DNA of 64,000 nt from Rhizobium sp. BK399 (lineage in GTDB: Bacteria; Pseudomonadota; Alphaproteobacteria; Rhizobiales; Rhizobiaceae), in contig NZ_JACIAH010000004.1 of the NCBI RefSeq assembly GCF_014194695.1, positions 186,001 to 250,000 of the forward strand. The letters run 5' to 3'. The position numbers and the translations under genes were made by a program. Below the pieces are notes generated by a model. That model made no database searches and was not told where the DNA came from. It worked only from the letters and a program-made list of their open reading frames with translations. Positions 1 through 12,887 of this stretch are shown piece after piece (within the stretch, counting starts at the first letter, position 1; the number at the start of each line of letters is the position of its first letter).

Positions 1-589
1 CTCCGAACTGCTCCTGGTCGCGGGCCATGAACAGAAAGCCGACACCGGAACGCTCGATGTCATAGGTGCCGATCCGCCCATGGATCGCATCGCCCTTCCG
101 CTTGAGGTAATCAACGAACTCGGCGCGCGAACTCGGCGGCGGCTCGTTCACGAAGCTTGGCTTGTGATAGACGAACACGGCCGGCTCGAAGGTCAGCGCA
201 TAGGCGGTATTGCGCCAGTTTGCCCATTTCGGCCAGCGCGCGCTCATCGGCAGGTTGCTCACCTGCGCATAGCCGTCGTTGGAGAGCTTCACCTGCAGGT
301 CCATCGCCGAGGAGAAGGCGAAATCGGCGGTGCGTTTGCCGGCATCCGTCTCGCGCACGATGCGGTCGTAGATTTCGCCGGTCAGCATGTCCTCATACTT
401 GACCGCGACATCCGGATTGGCCTCTTGAAATCCGCGGATCATCGGCTGCGCAAGCGGCTCGTCAAGCGAGGAATAGACGACCAGTGTCGGAGCCGCAGCA
501 TTGCCTGACGGCGCGGGATAGAACACCTCATCGGCCAGGGCCAAACCCGGACAAAGCAACAGGCACGCAAGTAAGAACAGTCTCCTCAT
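1..589 (-). CDS. ABC transporter substrate-binding protein (iron/solute type), 3' end outside window
   Basis: The reverse strand is open from an ATG at 587-589 to the window edge, so the C-terminus is missing (about 196 residues visible). It begins with a clear Sec signal peptide (MRRLFLLACLLLCPGLALA, cleavage after ALA), followed by TLVVYSSLDEPLAQPMI and VKYEDMLTG, which resemble the N-lobe of periplasmic ferric-iron/AfuA-like or tricarboxylate-linked binding proteins. The protein would capture a solute in the periplasm for an ABC importer; no permease or ATPase lies inside the window. It is divergent from the cyclase gene and from the TctD/TctE-type pair downstream of that. Binding proteins of this kind commonly sit beside such two-component systems, so a shared sensing role is likely. 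The substrate cannot be told from the sequence. Confidence 0.82.
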   Translation of the reverse strand, partial: MRRLFLLACLLLCPGLALADEVFYPAPSGNAAAPTLVVYSSLDEPLAQPMIRGFQEANPDVAVKYEDMLTGEIYDRIVRETDAGKRTADFAFSSAMDLQVKLSNDGYAQVSNLPMSARWPKWANWRNTAYALTFEPAVFVYHKPSFVNEPPPSSRAEFVDYLKRKGDAIHGRIGTYDIERSGVGFLFMARDQEQFG

Positions 590-709
590 CCCCCTAAGAT
601 GCATGACCGCGAAGGGCGACACAAGGCACCCGCCAATTGCGTAGCCGATCGCTCCTCGTCCGGCGGCGCAAAACACGCTAGAGTTCTGTGGGTTCGACCG
701 GAGAGCACC

Positions 710-2563
710 TTGGAACGACGTTTGACCGCCATTCTTGCCGCCGATGTGGTTGGCTACAGCAGGCTGATGGGCATCGACGAGACCGGGACGCTTGCCGCGG
801 TCAACCGTCACCGAAAGGAACTGATCGAACCTGCTCTCGCCGGGCATGGAGGACGGCTGGTCAAATTGATCGGCGACGGTCTGCTGGCGGAATTCTCCAG
901 CGTCGTCAACGCCGTGGCATGCGCCGTCGACATTCAGCGCGGAATGCAGCAGCGCAATATCGGGGTGGAGCAGGAGCAGCGGATCCAGCTTCGGATCGGC
1001 ATCAATCTCGGCGACGTCATCGTCGAGGATGGCGACATTTTCGGCGACGGTGTCAATATAGCCGCACGGCTCGAAGGCATAGCCGCGCCGGGCGGAATCG
1101 CCGTGTCCGCCTCGGTGAACGACCAGATCGGCTCGAAGCTCGACCTGCGCTTCGAGGACATGGGCCATCAGACGCTGAAGAACATCCGCCAGTCGGTGCG
1201 CGTCTATACCGTACTGTTAGACCGGCCAGCGGAGCGACCGGCGCCGGCGACCAGCATCGGCCGATCGAACGAACAATCGATCCTTGTCTTGCCGTTCACC
1301 AACATGAGCGACGATCCCGACCAGGAGTATTTCTCGGACGGCCTGACCGAAGACATCATCACCGACCTCTCGAAAATCTCCGACCTCGCCGTCACGCCAC
1401 GCAACACGACCTTCACCTACAAGGGCCAGCAGGTGAAGCTCGGGCAGATCGCACGGGAATTGTCGGTGCGCTATGTGCTGCAGGGCAGTGTCCGCAAGGC
1501 GGGTGCACGCGTCAGGATCAGCGCCCAGATGATTGATGCCGGAAACGAGAACCATCTATGGGCCGATCGCTATGATCGGGACCTCACCGACATTTTTGCG
1601 ATCCAGGATGAGATCGCTCACGCAATCGTCCACCAGCTGAAAATCAAGCTCCGCCCTGAGGAAAGGCTGGCGATCGAAAGCGATCCGACGACGAGCGCCG
1701 AGGCCTATACCTACTATCTGCGAGGTCGCAAATTCGCGCGGACGATGACCATGCCATATCTCAACCTGGCAAGACGCATGTTCGCGAAAGCCGTGGAACT
1801 GGACCCTTCTTACGCGCGTGCCTATGCCGGCATTGCCGATTGCGATTCCGCCCTGCACATCTGGTATGCCGCGCAGCTACCGATCAACGACATCCTGGCG
1901 ATGAGCGCCAAGGCGCTGGCCCTAGATCCCAACCTCGCAGAGGCGCATGCCGCCCGCGCGATGGCGCTCCATCATGACGGGAAGGACGCCGAAGCGCTCG
2001 TCTACTTCGAAAGCGCCCTCGCCCTCGATCCCGACCTCTTCGAAGCAAACTTCTACTTCGCCCACAGCCACTTCCGGCGGGGCGCCTTCGAGCAAGCCAC
2101 CTTCTACTTCGTGCGTGCGGCCGCACTTTACGAAAACGACTACGTTTCCCCCATTCTGCTAACGGCATCCTACCGCTCTCTCGGCCAGCCGGACGCGGAG
2201 CGCCAATGGGCGCAAGAAACCATCCGGCGCTGCAACCGAGCGGCGGAGCAGAGCCCGGATAGCTCATCACCGGTGCACCGCGCTGGTCTCGCCTACGCCC
2301 ATCTCGGCGATCGCCAGCAGGCCCTGTCATGGACGGAACGCGCGCTCGCACTCGATCCGAGCGACGCGATCACGCGCTACAATGCCGCCTGCGTCTACGC
2401 CATCCTCGGAGACACCGAACGCGCCATCAATCTCCTGGAGCAGCTGCGCCCGAACAGCTCCTTCTACCAGCTCGAATGGTTCGCCAACGACTCCGACCTC
2501 GACAACATCAGGTCCGACCCGCGGTTTCAGAAGCTGCTCGCGGACATCGCGGCACAGCGGTAG
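710..2563 (+). CDS. Class III adenylate/guanylate cyclase fused to TolB/FlgO-like domain and TPR repeats
   Basis: The protein has 617 residues if it starts at the TTG at 710. That start follows a GGAG six bases upstream and gives the family-typical N-terminus LERRLTAILAADVVGYSRLMG; an in-frame ATG at 599 would add 37 unrelated residues. Residues about 1-165 are a class III cyclase domain with the metal-binding Asp in AADVVGYSRLM, GDGLLAEF and the VNIAARL substrate/transition-state motif, so it looks catalytically competent for cyclic nucleotide synthesis. Residues about 190-330 match the TolB-amino-terminus/FlgO-like module (ILVLPFTNMS, EYFSDGLTEDIITDLS, YVLQGSVRK). The rest is TPR-like helical repeats ending in LEWFANDSDLDNIRSDPRF. 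No membrane segment is evident, so it is probably cytosolic. It lies between the divergent binding-protein gene and the two-component genes, which it may have separated. Confidence 0.88.
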   Translation: MERRLTAILAADVVGYSRLMGIDETGTLAAVNRHRKELIEPALAGHGGRLVKLIGDGLLAEFSSVVNAVACAVDIQRGMQQRNIGVEQEQRIQLRIGINLGDVIVEDGDIFGDGVNIAARLEGIAAPGGIAVSASVNDQIGSKLDLRFEDMGHQTLKNIRQSVRVYTVLLDRPAERPAPATSIGRSNEQSILVLPFTNMSDDPDQEYFSDGLTEDIITDLSKISDLAVTPRNTTFTYKGQQVKLGQIARELSVRYVLQGSVRKAGARVRISAQMIDAGNENHLWADRYDRDLTDIFAIQDEIAHAIVHQLKIKLRPEERLAIESDPTTSAEAYTYYLRGRKFARTMTMPYLNLARRMFAKAVELDPSYARAYAGIADCDSALHIWYAAQLPINDILAMSAKALALDPNLAEAHAARAMALHHDGKDAEALVYFESALALDPDLFEANFYFAHSHFRRGAFEQATFYFVRAAALYENDYVSPILLTASYRSLGQPDAERQWAQETIRRCNRAAEQSPDSSSPVHRAGLAYAHLGDRQQALSWTERALALDPSDAITRYNAACVYAILGDTERAINLLEQLRPNSSFYQLEWFANDSDLDNIRSDPRFQKLLADIAAQR

Positions 2564-2634
2564 ATCCTGCGCTCAGCCCGTCGTGACATCGGCCGCGCCA
2601 CCCTGTATCCTTTTCAAAAATAAAGGGAACATCC

Positions 2635-3312
2635 GTGCGCATTCTACTGGTGGAGGACAATATCGCGCTGGCTGACGGGCTTTCGGCGATCTTGCGCGGC
2701 ACCGGCCATGCCGTCGATGTCGTACATGACGGCGCTTCCGCCAATGCCGTGACGGCAGCCGAGAATTTCGATCTCGTCGTGCTCGACCTGAACCTGCCGG
2801 AAATGGATGGCCTCGAGGTGCTGCGCGCCATGCGGGCCCGGCAGAACCAGTCGGCGGTGCTGATCCTGACGGCGCGCGGCACGCCGGAGGAGCGCGTCAA
2901 GGGCCTCGATCTCGGCGCCGACGATTATCTCATCAAGCCCTTCGATATCGCCGAATTCGAGGCGCGCGTCCGCGTCCTCCTGCGCCGCCAGGCCGGGCTG
3001 CATTCGGCAACCGTCAGTTTCGGTGGCCTGTCGCTCGATCTTAACTCGCGCGCCTTTTCTGCCGGCTCGACGCCGCTAGATATCCCCGCCCGCGAACTCG
3101 GCCTGCTCGAAATCCTCTTCATGCGCGCCGGCAAGGTCGTCGCCAAGGAAGCGATCATCCAGTCGCTGACTGCCTTCGACGACGACATTTCGGCCAATGC
3201 CATCGAGCAGTACGTCAGTCGTCTCAGAAAACGCCTGTTGCCACACGGCCTGACGGTGAAGACCGCGCGCGGTATCGGCTACTATCTCGACAAGCTGCCC
3301 GAGGCCTCATGA
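2635..3312 (+). CDS. OmpR-family response regulator (TctD/QseB-like)
   Basis: This 225-residue regulator starts at a GTG and opens with MRILLVEDN. The receiver domain (residues 1-115) has the acidic pair E7/D8, phospho-acceptor Asp51 in VVLDLNLPEMDG, the T in LILTARG and Lys in DYLIKPF. The C-terminal winged helix (about 125-222) ends with VKTARGIGYYL, the OmpR/PhoB hallmark. The stop overlaps the start of the histidine kinase by four bases (ATGA), which indicates translational coupling and a cognate pair. By similarity to TctD it probably controls transport of a carboxylate or metal chelate, perhaps the binding protein at the window start; that is inference. Confidence 0.92.
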   Translation: MRILLVEDNIALADGLSAILRGTGHAVDVVHDGASANAVTAAENFDLVVLDLNLPEMDGLEVLRAMRARQNQSAVLILTARGTPEERVKGLDLGADDYLIKPFDIAEFEARVRVLLRRQAGLHSATVSFGGLSLDLNSRAFSAGSTPLDIPARELGLLEILFMRAGKVVAKEAIIQSLTAFDDDISANAIEQYVSRLRKRLLPHGLTVKTARGIGYYLDKLPEAS

Positions 3313-4691
3313 CGACGGCCTATTCGCTCCGACGAAGGCTGCTGTTCTGGCTGCTGATCTCGACCGCCATCATCGGCATGGTCGCGCTCGCGGACACTTA
3401 TCGCGAGGCCGTGCAGACCTCCAACATCGTCTCGGACCGCGTGCTGGCAGGCTCGGCGCTCGCCATCGCCGAACGCGTCGTCGTTGCCGAAGACGGCACG
3501 CTCGAGGTCGATATCCCCTATGTAGCGCTGGAGATGCTGACCTCGGCGGCGCAGGACCGGGTCTTCTACCGCGTCGACGGGCCTCCCGGAAAATTCATCA
3601 CCGGCTACCAAGCGCTACCCGTGCTTTCCGAGACCGTGGGCGACACCGCCGCGTTTGCCGATGACACCTTCCGCGGCGAGCCAATCCGGGTGGCGACACT
3701 GAAGCGGTCGGCCTCGACAGGCATCCGCTCCGTGCCCTTCGCCGTGACCGTCGCGGAGACGACGATTGCCCGCCGCCAGCTCGCCCGCGCCATCCTGTTC
3801 CGCTCGGCACTGCGCCTCTCCCTGATGATCGCAGGCGCCGCCGTCATCGTCTGGATTTCGGTCACCGTTGCGCTCCGCCCGCTCTACAAGCTGCGTGACG
3901 CGATCGGCGAGCGCAGCCCCGATGACCTGCATCCGATCGAACAGTCCGTCCCGAGCGAGGTGCAGCCGCTCGTCGATACGGTCAACGGCTTCATGGTGCG
4001 CCTGCAATCGGCGCTCGACGCGCTCCGCAATTTCACCGGCAATGCCAGCCACCAGCTGCGCACGCCGCTTGCGATCATCCGCACCCAGCTTGCCCTCTCG
4101 GCCCGATCAGGCACCTTGGCCGAAGCCCAGGGCTCGGCCTTGAAGGGCGACCAGGCCGTCGCTCGCGCCGAACGAATCCTCGCACAGCTGCTGCTGATGG
4201 CGAAGATCGATGCGGCCGTGGCAAAGGAAGCGCTGACCGCCTCTTCGATCGACCTGACGGCAATTGCCCAGGAGATAACCGGCGAATTGATCCCCACGGC
4301 CGCCGAGGCCGGCATCGATCTCGGCTTCGAAGGCGACCGCCCTGCCCTTATCCGCGCCGAGCCGCTGCTGATCGGCGAACTGCTGCGCAACCTTGCCGGA
4401 AACGCCATCGCCTATGCCGGCACGGGCGCCGAGGTGACCGTCCGGATATCCGAGACCGACGACGCCGTGCGCCTCGAAGTCGAGGACAACGGCCCCGGCA
4501 TTCCCGCAGAGAAGCTCGCCGCCGTCCGGCAGCGTTTCTCGCGGGGCAGCAACTCCGGAGCACCGGGCGCAGGCCTCGGCCTGCCGATCGTCGAGGAGAT
4601 CGCCGGCCTCTTCAATGCCGCCCTCGCGCTCGAGGCCGGCTGCAACGGCAGAGGCCTCAAGGCCTCCGTAACCTTTGCAAAGGCGACGTAA
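3309..4691 (+). CDS. Sensor histidine kinase (TctE/QseC-like)
   Basis: This is a 460-residue inner-membrane kinase. A first membrane segment (about 10-28) and a second (about 168-188) flank a periplasmic sensor region, which fits the short 2CSK_N-type sensors of TctE. The dimerisation helix holds the phospho-acceptor His248 in [16 protein letters not shown]. The ATP-binding domain follows with the N box ([14 protein letters not shown]), the G1 box (VEDNGPGIP) and a G2 box ([12 protein letters not shown]). It phosphorylates the regulator encoded immediately upstream, with which it overlaps by four bases. The 109 bases between its stop and the next gene show no clear terminator. Confidence 0.92.
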   Translation: MTTAYSLRRRLLFWLLISTAIIGMVALADTYREAVQTSNIVSDRVLAGSALAIAERVVVAEDGTLEVDIPYVALEMLTSAAQDRVFYRVDGPPGKFITGYQALPVLSETVGDTAAFADDTFRGEPIRVATLKRSASTGIRSVPFAVTVAETTIARRQLARAILFRSALRLSLMIAGAAVIVWISVTVALRPLYKLRDAIGERSPDDLHPIEQSVPSEVQPLVDTVNGFMVRLQSALDALRNFTGNASHQLRTPLAIIRTQLALSARSGTLAEAQGSALKGDQAVARAERILAQLLLMAKIDAAVAKEALTASSIDLTAIAQEITGELIPTAAEAGIDLGFEGDRPALIRAEPLLIGELLRNLAGNAIAYAGTGAEVTVRISETDDAVRLEVEDNGPGIPAEKLAAVRQRFSRGSNSGAPGAGLGLPIVEEIAGLFNAALALEAGCNGRGLKASVTFAKAT

Positions 4692-4800
4692 AGGCTTAGC
4701 CGGCTTGGCCTTTCCGCCTTGCATTCTTTCGCTGCATTGCACACACTGCTTTCGGGAACAGCAATGCCGCGCAACGTCGCGGCGCCGGATAAGGCGAAAT

Positions 4801-8124
<3,324 letters not shown>

Positions 8125-8137
8125 ACTTTAGGGCGAC

Positions 8138-10555
8138 ATGGGCAAGAAACCGACGGCAGAACTGAGGGAAGAGCCAGCGATCCGTACCGGAAACGATGCG
8201 GTATCAGACTATGCCCCGCTGCCCGGCGTCGCCGACGAAATGGTCGATACCGACGGCGCCATCCGGCCCGTCTGGCAACGCTTCTTCGCGCATTTGAGCG
8301 GAATGCCCGAGAAGGATCTGACCGAGCGCTTCGCCCGCGCCGATCGCTATCTCCGCGATGCCGGCGTGTTCTACCGCGCCTACGGCAGCACCGGCAGCGC
8401 CGAGCGCTCCTGGCCGCTGTCGCATGTGCCTGTGCTGATCGACGCCCGCGAATGGGAAGCGGTGTCGGCCGGTCTCGTGCAGCGCGCCGATCTGCTCGAG
8501 GCGATCGTTGCCGACATCTATGGTGAGAACCGTCTGGTCGCGGATGGCGTCCTGCCGCCGGCGCTGATCGCCGCCAATCCCGAATACCAGCGTCCGCTCG
8601 TTGGCGTCACGCCGGCCGGCGGACACTACCTGCATTTCTGCGCTTTCGAGATCGGCCGCGGTCCTGACGGCAACTGGTGGGTGCTCGCCGATCGCACCCA
8701 GGCGCCATCGGGTGCCGGCTTTGCGCTCGAGAACCGCGTTGCAACGACCCGTGCCTTCTCCGACATCTATGCCGAGACGCCGGTCCATCGGCTGGCCTCC
8801 TTCTTCGGCGCCTTCCGCGATTCCCTACAGAGCATGAAGCACAGCGGCGATGACCGGATCGCCGTGCTGACCCCCGGCCCCGCCAACGAAACCTATTACG
8901 AACACGCCTATATCGCCCGTTATCTCGGCTTCATGCTGCTCGAAGGCGAGGATCTGACCGTTGTCAACGGCAAGGTGATGGTGCGCACCGTCTCCGGCCT
9001 GAAGCCGATTACCGTGCTGTGGCGCCGCCTGGATTCGGCCTATGCCGATCCGCTCGAACTGAACCAGAACTCGCATATCGGCACGCCCGGCCTCGTCGAG
9101 GCGCTTCGTGCCGAAAGCGTGACGATCGTCAACGCGCTCGGCAGCGGCATCATCGAGACGCGCGCGCTGCTTGCCTTCATGCCGACGATCTGTCGCCAGC
9201 TTTTCGGCGAGGAACTGAAGCTTCCGTCGATCGCGACCTGGTGGTGCGGCCAGAAGGGCGAGCGTGAGCATGTGGCCGAGAACATCGAGAAGATGGTCAT
9301 AGGCCCGGCCTATTCGCGCGCGCCCTTCTTCGACGACAGCGGCGAATCCGTGCTTGGCTCGAGCCTGCGCGCCGCCGCCAAGGATTCGATCGGCGACTGG
9401 CTGAACTCCGACGGCGCAAAGCTCGTCGGCCAGGAGGTCGTGACGCTGTCGACGACGCCGGCCTGGATCGGCGGCAAGCTGACGCCGCGGCCGATGTCGC
9501 TGCGCGTCTTTGCCGCCCGCACCGCCAATGGCTGGCAGATCATGCCCGGCGGTTTTGCCCGCATTGGCGGCAGCGACGATGTATCAGCGATCGCCATGCA
9601 ATCGGGTGGCGCGGCCGCCGACGTCTGGATCGTCAGCGACAAGCCGGTCGAGCGCCATACGCTGCTGCCGGCCGAAGGCAGCTTCACCCGCAACATGCCG
9701 GGCAGCCTGCCAAGCCGCGCCGCCGACAACCTCTTCTGGCTCGGCCGCTATATCGAACGCGCCGAAGGGGCGCTGCGCATCCTGCGCGCCTGGCACGCCC
9801 GCTTCGCCGAGGCTGCCGATCCGAACCAGCCACTCCTAGCCGACGTGTCAGCCTATCTGGCGGCCGTCGACATCGACACGGCAGATGCCGTCCCGGAAAA
9901 TCTCCTGCGCAACATCGACAGCGCCGTCTATTCCGCCAGCAACATCCGCGACCGCTTCTCACCGGACGGCTGGCTGGCGCTGACCGATCTGGCCAAGACC
10001 GCGCGGCGCTTCCACGAGACCATCCTGCCCGGCGACGACGCCAGCCATGCCATGACCGTGCTCTTGCGTAAGCTCGCCGGTTTCGCGGGCCTTGTGCACG
10101 AAAACATGTATCGCTTCACCGGCTGGCGCTTTCTCTCGCTTGGTCGCCATATCGAACGTGGCCTGCACATGACGCGCCTGCTCGGCCACATGTCGGGCCC
10201 GGACGCCCCCGACGGCGCGCTCGACATGCTGCTCGAGATCGGTGACAGCGTCATGACCCATCGCCGCCGATACAACGTTAACACCGCGCGCCTGACGGTC
10301 ACCGATCTCTTGGCGCTCGATCCGCTCAATCCGCGCTCAATCCTCTTCCAGATGAACGAGATCCACCGCGAGGTGGAGCAACTGCCGAACGCCTTCGTCA
10401 ACGGCCAGATGTCACCCTTCTATCGCGAGGCGATGCGGCTGCACTCCGGCCTTGCCGTGATGACGCCGGAGACGATGAGCGTCGATGTCTATCGTCGCTT
10501 GGAGCGCGAGCTGGAACAGCTGTCCGACCTTCTTGCCCACACATATCTCGGGTGA
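8138..10555 (+). CDS. Circularly permuted ATP-grasp protein fused to an alpha-E domain
   Basis: This 805-residue protein joins two parts that are often separate genes: a circularly permuted type 2 ATP-grasp domain (about residues 60-500; motifs WWVLADRTQAPSG, VLTPGPANETYYEH and SGIIETRALLAFMP) and an alpha-helical alpha-E (DUF403) domain (about 520-805; begins LPSRAADNLFWLGRYIERAE and has FTGWRFLSLGRHIERGLHM). ATP-grasp enzymes join a carboxylate to an amine through an acyl phosphate, so a peptide or amide ligase is predicted; the alpha-E function is unknown. The stop overlaps the next start by four bases (GTGA), so expression is coupled to the downstream transglutaminase. It is cytosolic by sequence. 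The family assignment is firm, but the substrate is unknown. Confidence 0.9.
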   Translation: MGKKPTAELREEPAIRTGNDAVSDYAPLPGVADEMVDTDGAIRPVWQRFFAHLSGMPEKDLTERFARADRYLRDAGVFYRAYGSTGSAERSWPLSHVPVLIDAREWEAVSAGLVQRADLLEAIVADIYGENRLVADGVLPPALIAANPEYQRPLVGVTPAGGHYLHFCAFEIGRGPDGNWWVLADRTQAPSGAGFALENRVATTRAFSDIYAETPVHRLASFFGAFRDSLQSMKHSGDDRIAVLTPGPANETYYEHAYIARYLGFMLLEGEDLTVVNGKVMVRTVSGLKPITVLWRRLDSAYADPLELNQNSHIGTPGLVEALRAESVTIVNALGSGIIETRALLAFMPTICRQLFGEELKLPSIATWWCGQKGEREHVAENIEKMVIGPAYSRAPFFDDSGESVLGSSLRAAAKDSIGDWLNSDGAKLVGQEVVTLSTTPAWIGGKLTPRPMSLRVFAARTANGWQIMPGGFARIGGSDDVSAIAMQSGGAAADVWIVSDKPVERHTLLPAEGSFTRNMPGSLPSRAADNLFWLGRYIERAEGALRILRAWHARFAEAADPNQPLLADVSAYLAAVDIDTADAVPENLLRNIDSAVYSASNIRDRFSPDGWLALTDLAKTARRFHETILPGDDASHAMTVLLRKLAGFAGLVHENMYRFTGWRFLSLGRHIERGLHMTRLLGHMSGPDAPDGALDMLLEIGDSVMTHRRRYNVNTARLTVTDLLALDPLNPRSILFQMNEIHREVEQLPNAFVNGQMSPFYREAMRLHSGLAVMTPETMSVDVYRRLERELEQLSDLLAHTYLG

Positions 10556-11439
10556 CCCTGGTGCTCTACGATCTCTCGCTGCACATGGGTTACATCTACG
10601 ATACGCCGGCTTCTGGCGCGCGCCACATCATGCGGCTGATGCCGCTGTCGCTGCCAAACCGCCAGCGGCTGATCGCCGGCTCGATAAAGGTCTCGCCGAC
10701 ACCCGACGAGCAAGCGCATTTCACCGATTTTTTCGAGCATCCGGCAACCTCCTTCCTAGTGAGGGCACCACACGAAAAGCTCGACATTCGCATGCACGCC
10801 CGTGTGCAGGTGGAGAGCCACTCGATCACGGCTGATTTTTCTCCCCTGCTTGCGGAGCTTCCGGATGAGATCGCAGGGGTCTGGTCGTTGAAACCCGACG
10901 CCCCGCACCACTTCCTCGGCAACAGCCCGCGCCTGTTGGAAACCCGCGCCATCTCGGACTATGCGAAGGCCCGTGCCGAGTCGTCATTGACCGTGCTGCA
11001 GATCGCCACCGCGCTCTGCACGCAGATCTATCGCGACTTCACCTACGATGCCGAGGCGACGACGGTAGACAGCACTCCGCTCGAAGCCTTCCAGTTGAAA
11101 AGCGGCGTCTGCCAGGACTTCGTGCATGTCATGATCCTTGCGCTGCGCAGCCTCGGCATTCCGGCAGGCTATGTCTCCGGCTTCCTGCGCACCATCCCCC
11201 CGCCCGGCAAGGAACGGCTGGAGGGCGCCGACGCCATGCATGCCTGGGTCAGGGTCTGGTGCGGCGAAACGATCGGCTGGGTCGAACTCGACCCGACCAA
11301 CAACATCCCGGCCGGCACCGACCACATCGTCGTTGCCTATGGCCGCGACTATTCAGACGTGGCCCCGGTCATTGGCGTGCTGAAGAGCTACGGTGGGCAG
11401 CGCGCTGTGCAGGCGGTGGATGTCGTTCCGCTGAGTTGA
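10552..11439 (+). CDS. Transglutaminase-like cysteine peptidase family protein
   Basis: The protein has 295 residues from the GTG at 10552, or 292 from a GTG at 10561. An N-terminal transglutaminase beta-domain (LYDLSLHMGYIYDTP) leads to the core with Cys187 (SGVCQDFVHVMI), His230 (AMHAWVRVW) and Asp247 (VELDPTNN), an intact catalytic triad. In prokaryotes this family is usually a peptidase or amidase rather than a cross-linking enzyme. It closes the three-gene operon with the ATP-grasp/alpha-E protein. In other bacteria these genes commonly accompany the proteasome-like peptidase Anbu. No Anbu gene follows here; the next gene is an unrelated Tad/VWA protein 170 bp away. Confidence 0.9.
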   Translation: MTLVLYDLSLHMGYIYDTPASGARHIMRLMPLSLPNRQRLIAGSIKVSPTPDEQAHFTDFFEHPATSFLVRAPHEKLDIRMHARVQVESHSITADFSPLLAELPDEIAGVWSLKPDAPHHFLGNSPRLLETRAISDYAKARAESSLTVLQIATALCTQIYRDFTYDAEATTVDSTPLEAFQLKSGVCQDFVHVMILALRSLGIPAGYVSGFLRTIPPPGKERLEGADAMHAWVRVWCGETIGWVELDPTNNIPAGTDHIVVAYGRDYSDVAPVIGVLKSYGGQRAVQAVDVVPLS

Positions 11440-11610
11440 CACACGCCATAAGCGCACACATTAACTCGAAAGATCGCTCAGAAAGCGCATTTCACCCAAG
11501 CGGCGCGCAAGAAAGCGACATTCCGTTAAAATCTTAACGACTTGATAAAGGTGAACTCAAGAATTGCCAGGCATGAATGAGGCATTATTGGGGCACTAAC
11601 TCAGGTGAAC

Positions 11611-12801
11611 ATGATGAGCACCTTTCAAGGACTGAAGTCGAGCCTGTCTCGGCTACAGAAAGATCGCAGTGGCAACTTCGGAATGGTGACCGCCATCGTC
11701 GTCCCGGTTCTGATCGGGACCGCCGGCGTCGCAATCGACTTTTCCAACATGGTCCTGCAGCAGCGCCAGCTTCAGGAGGCTTCCGATGCGGCCGCGCTTG
11801 CAGCGGCCACGGCGCTTGCAAAAGGTACGGTCGCTGATGGCACCGCGGCCGAAGCTTTGGCGAAAGATTTCGTCGTCGGTCAGATGGCGAACTATATGAG
11901 TAGTACCGATGCGGCCTCCCTGAAAAACTCAACAACGGCTTCTGTCACGACGACCACCACGGCCACCAGCAAGAGCTATAAGGTCAAGGTCGACGCTGCT
12001 TATGCGATGAGTTTGACTCCGTTGATGAATGTGCTCGGCAAGAAAACGGTCAACATCGCGACCTCCAGCTCAACGAGCAGCGGCACGAGCGAAGTAAAGA
12101 GCGCTTTGTCTATGACCCTTGCTCTCGACGAGTCAGGTTCGATGCTGGCTGACACGACGACCAAGCTGAACAACAACAAGTGCGACCACTACAACACCAG
12201 CGGCACCAAGATCGGCAGTTCCAGTCCGTGCTACGTCAAGAAGATTGATGCCTTGAAGACGGCTGCGAATTTGCTTCTGGATCAGTTGGATAAAGCCGAT
12301 CCAACCTCCAAGTATGCGCGCACGAACGCAATTGGCTGGAGCAGCAAAATTCAAGTATCAAGCAAGTTTGCCTGGGGCACCTCTCAAACGAGAAACAGCG
12401 TCATTAACGTCTTGTCGGCGGGTGGCGGCACGGAATCGGCTGCACCTATGAAAGCGGCGCTTGACGGGCTGACAACCACCGGCTCCACGTCAGAAACGCA
12501 GATTCAACAGCAAGCCGGAAACGAAAAGCTTACAAAATATATTGTATTAATGACTGACGGTGAAAACAACGCTTCGTCGTCCGATACAAAAACCCTGGAA
12601 TACTGCACCGACGCGAAGCAAAAGGGCATCAAAATCTACTCGGTGGCTTTCATGGCGCCCACCGCCGGAAAGAACCTCCTCCTCAGTTGCGCGAGCGGTG
12701 CCGGCTACTACTTCCAGGCGGAAAGCATGACCGACCTGCTGGGAGCGTTTACGGCGATTGGCTCGGAAGCTGCCTCGGACAAGGTGCTGGTCACCCAATA
12801 G
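11611..12801 (+). CDS. Tad-like protein with von Willebrand factor A domain (TadG-related)
   Basis: About 396 residues, starting at one of two adjacent ATGs (11611 or 11614) behind AGGTG. Residues about 15-60 carry the Tad/TadE-like N-terminus: basic stretch, DRSGNFGMVTAIVVPVL hydrophobic helix, then the DAAALAAATALA heptad-like region. A Thr/Ser-rich linker follows (near residue 115). From about 165 there is a VWA domain with the metal-ion adhesion site DESGS (ALDESGSM) and a second acidic site, TDGEN. Proteins of this type are anchored in the inner membrane and exposed outside; some take part in Flp/Tad pilus assembly. No other tad genes are in the window, so it is an orphan and pilus function is uncertain. 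It has more AT-rich, Thr/Lys-rich codons than its neighbours. Confidence 0.85.
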   Translation: MMSTFQGLKSSLSRLQKDRSGNFGMVTAIVVPVLIGTAGVAIDFSNMVLQQRQLQEASDAAALAAATALAKGTVADGTAAEALAKDFVVGQMANYMSSTDAASLKNSTTASVTTTTTATSKSYKVKVDAAYAMSLTPLMNVLGKKTVNIATSSSTSSGTSEVKSALSMTLALDESGSMLADTTTKLNNNKCDHYNTSGTKIGSSSPCYVKKIDALKTAANLLLDQLDKADPTSKYARTNAIGWSSKIQVSSKFAWGTSQTRNSVINVLSAGGGTESAAPMKAALDGLTTTGSTSETQIQQQAGNEKLTKYIVLMTDGENNASSSDTKTLEYCTDAKQKGIKIYSVAFMAPTAGKNLLLSCASGAGYYFQAESMTDLLGAFTAIGSEAASDKVLVTQ

Positions 12802-12820
12802 ACGGCAAGCTATCACCCTC

Positions 12821-12864
12821 AAACGAAAAGCCGCTCCGGAACAAACCGGAGCGGCTTTTCGTTT
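12821..12864. terminator. Perfect 19-bp stem-loop terminator after the Tad/VWA gene
   Basis: The arms at 12821-12839 and 12846-12864 are perfect complements with a six-base loop (AACAAA). The GC-rich core is flanked by AAAAG and CTTTT, so it reads as a rho-independent terminator in both directions. It separates the Tad/VWA gene from the glycogen operon. Confidence 0.92.
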
Positions 12865-12887
12865 GCCTGCGAAATCGCGCGTATGAA

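Noticed and set aside
11505..11550. TTAA-type motifs (CGTTAA-AATC-TTAACG) as a CtrA site before the Tad/VWA gene
   Set aside because: The spacing between the TTAA halves is four, not the seven required for CtrA; only an inverted repeat remains.
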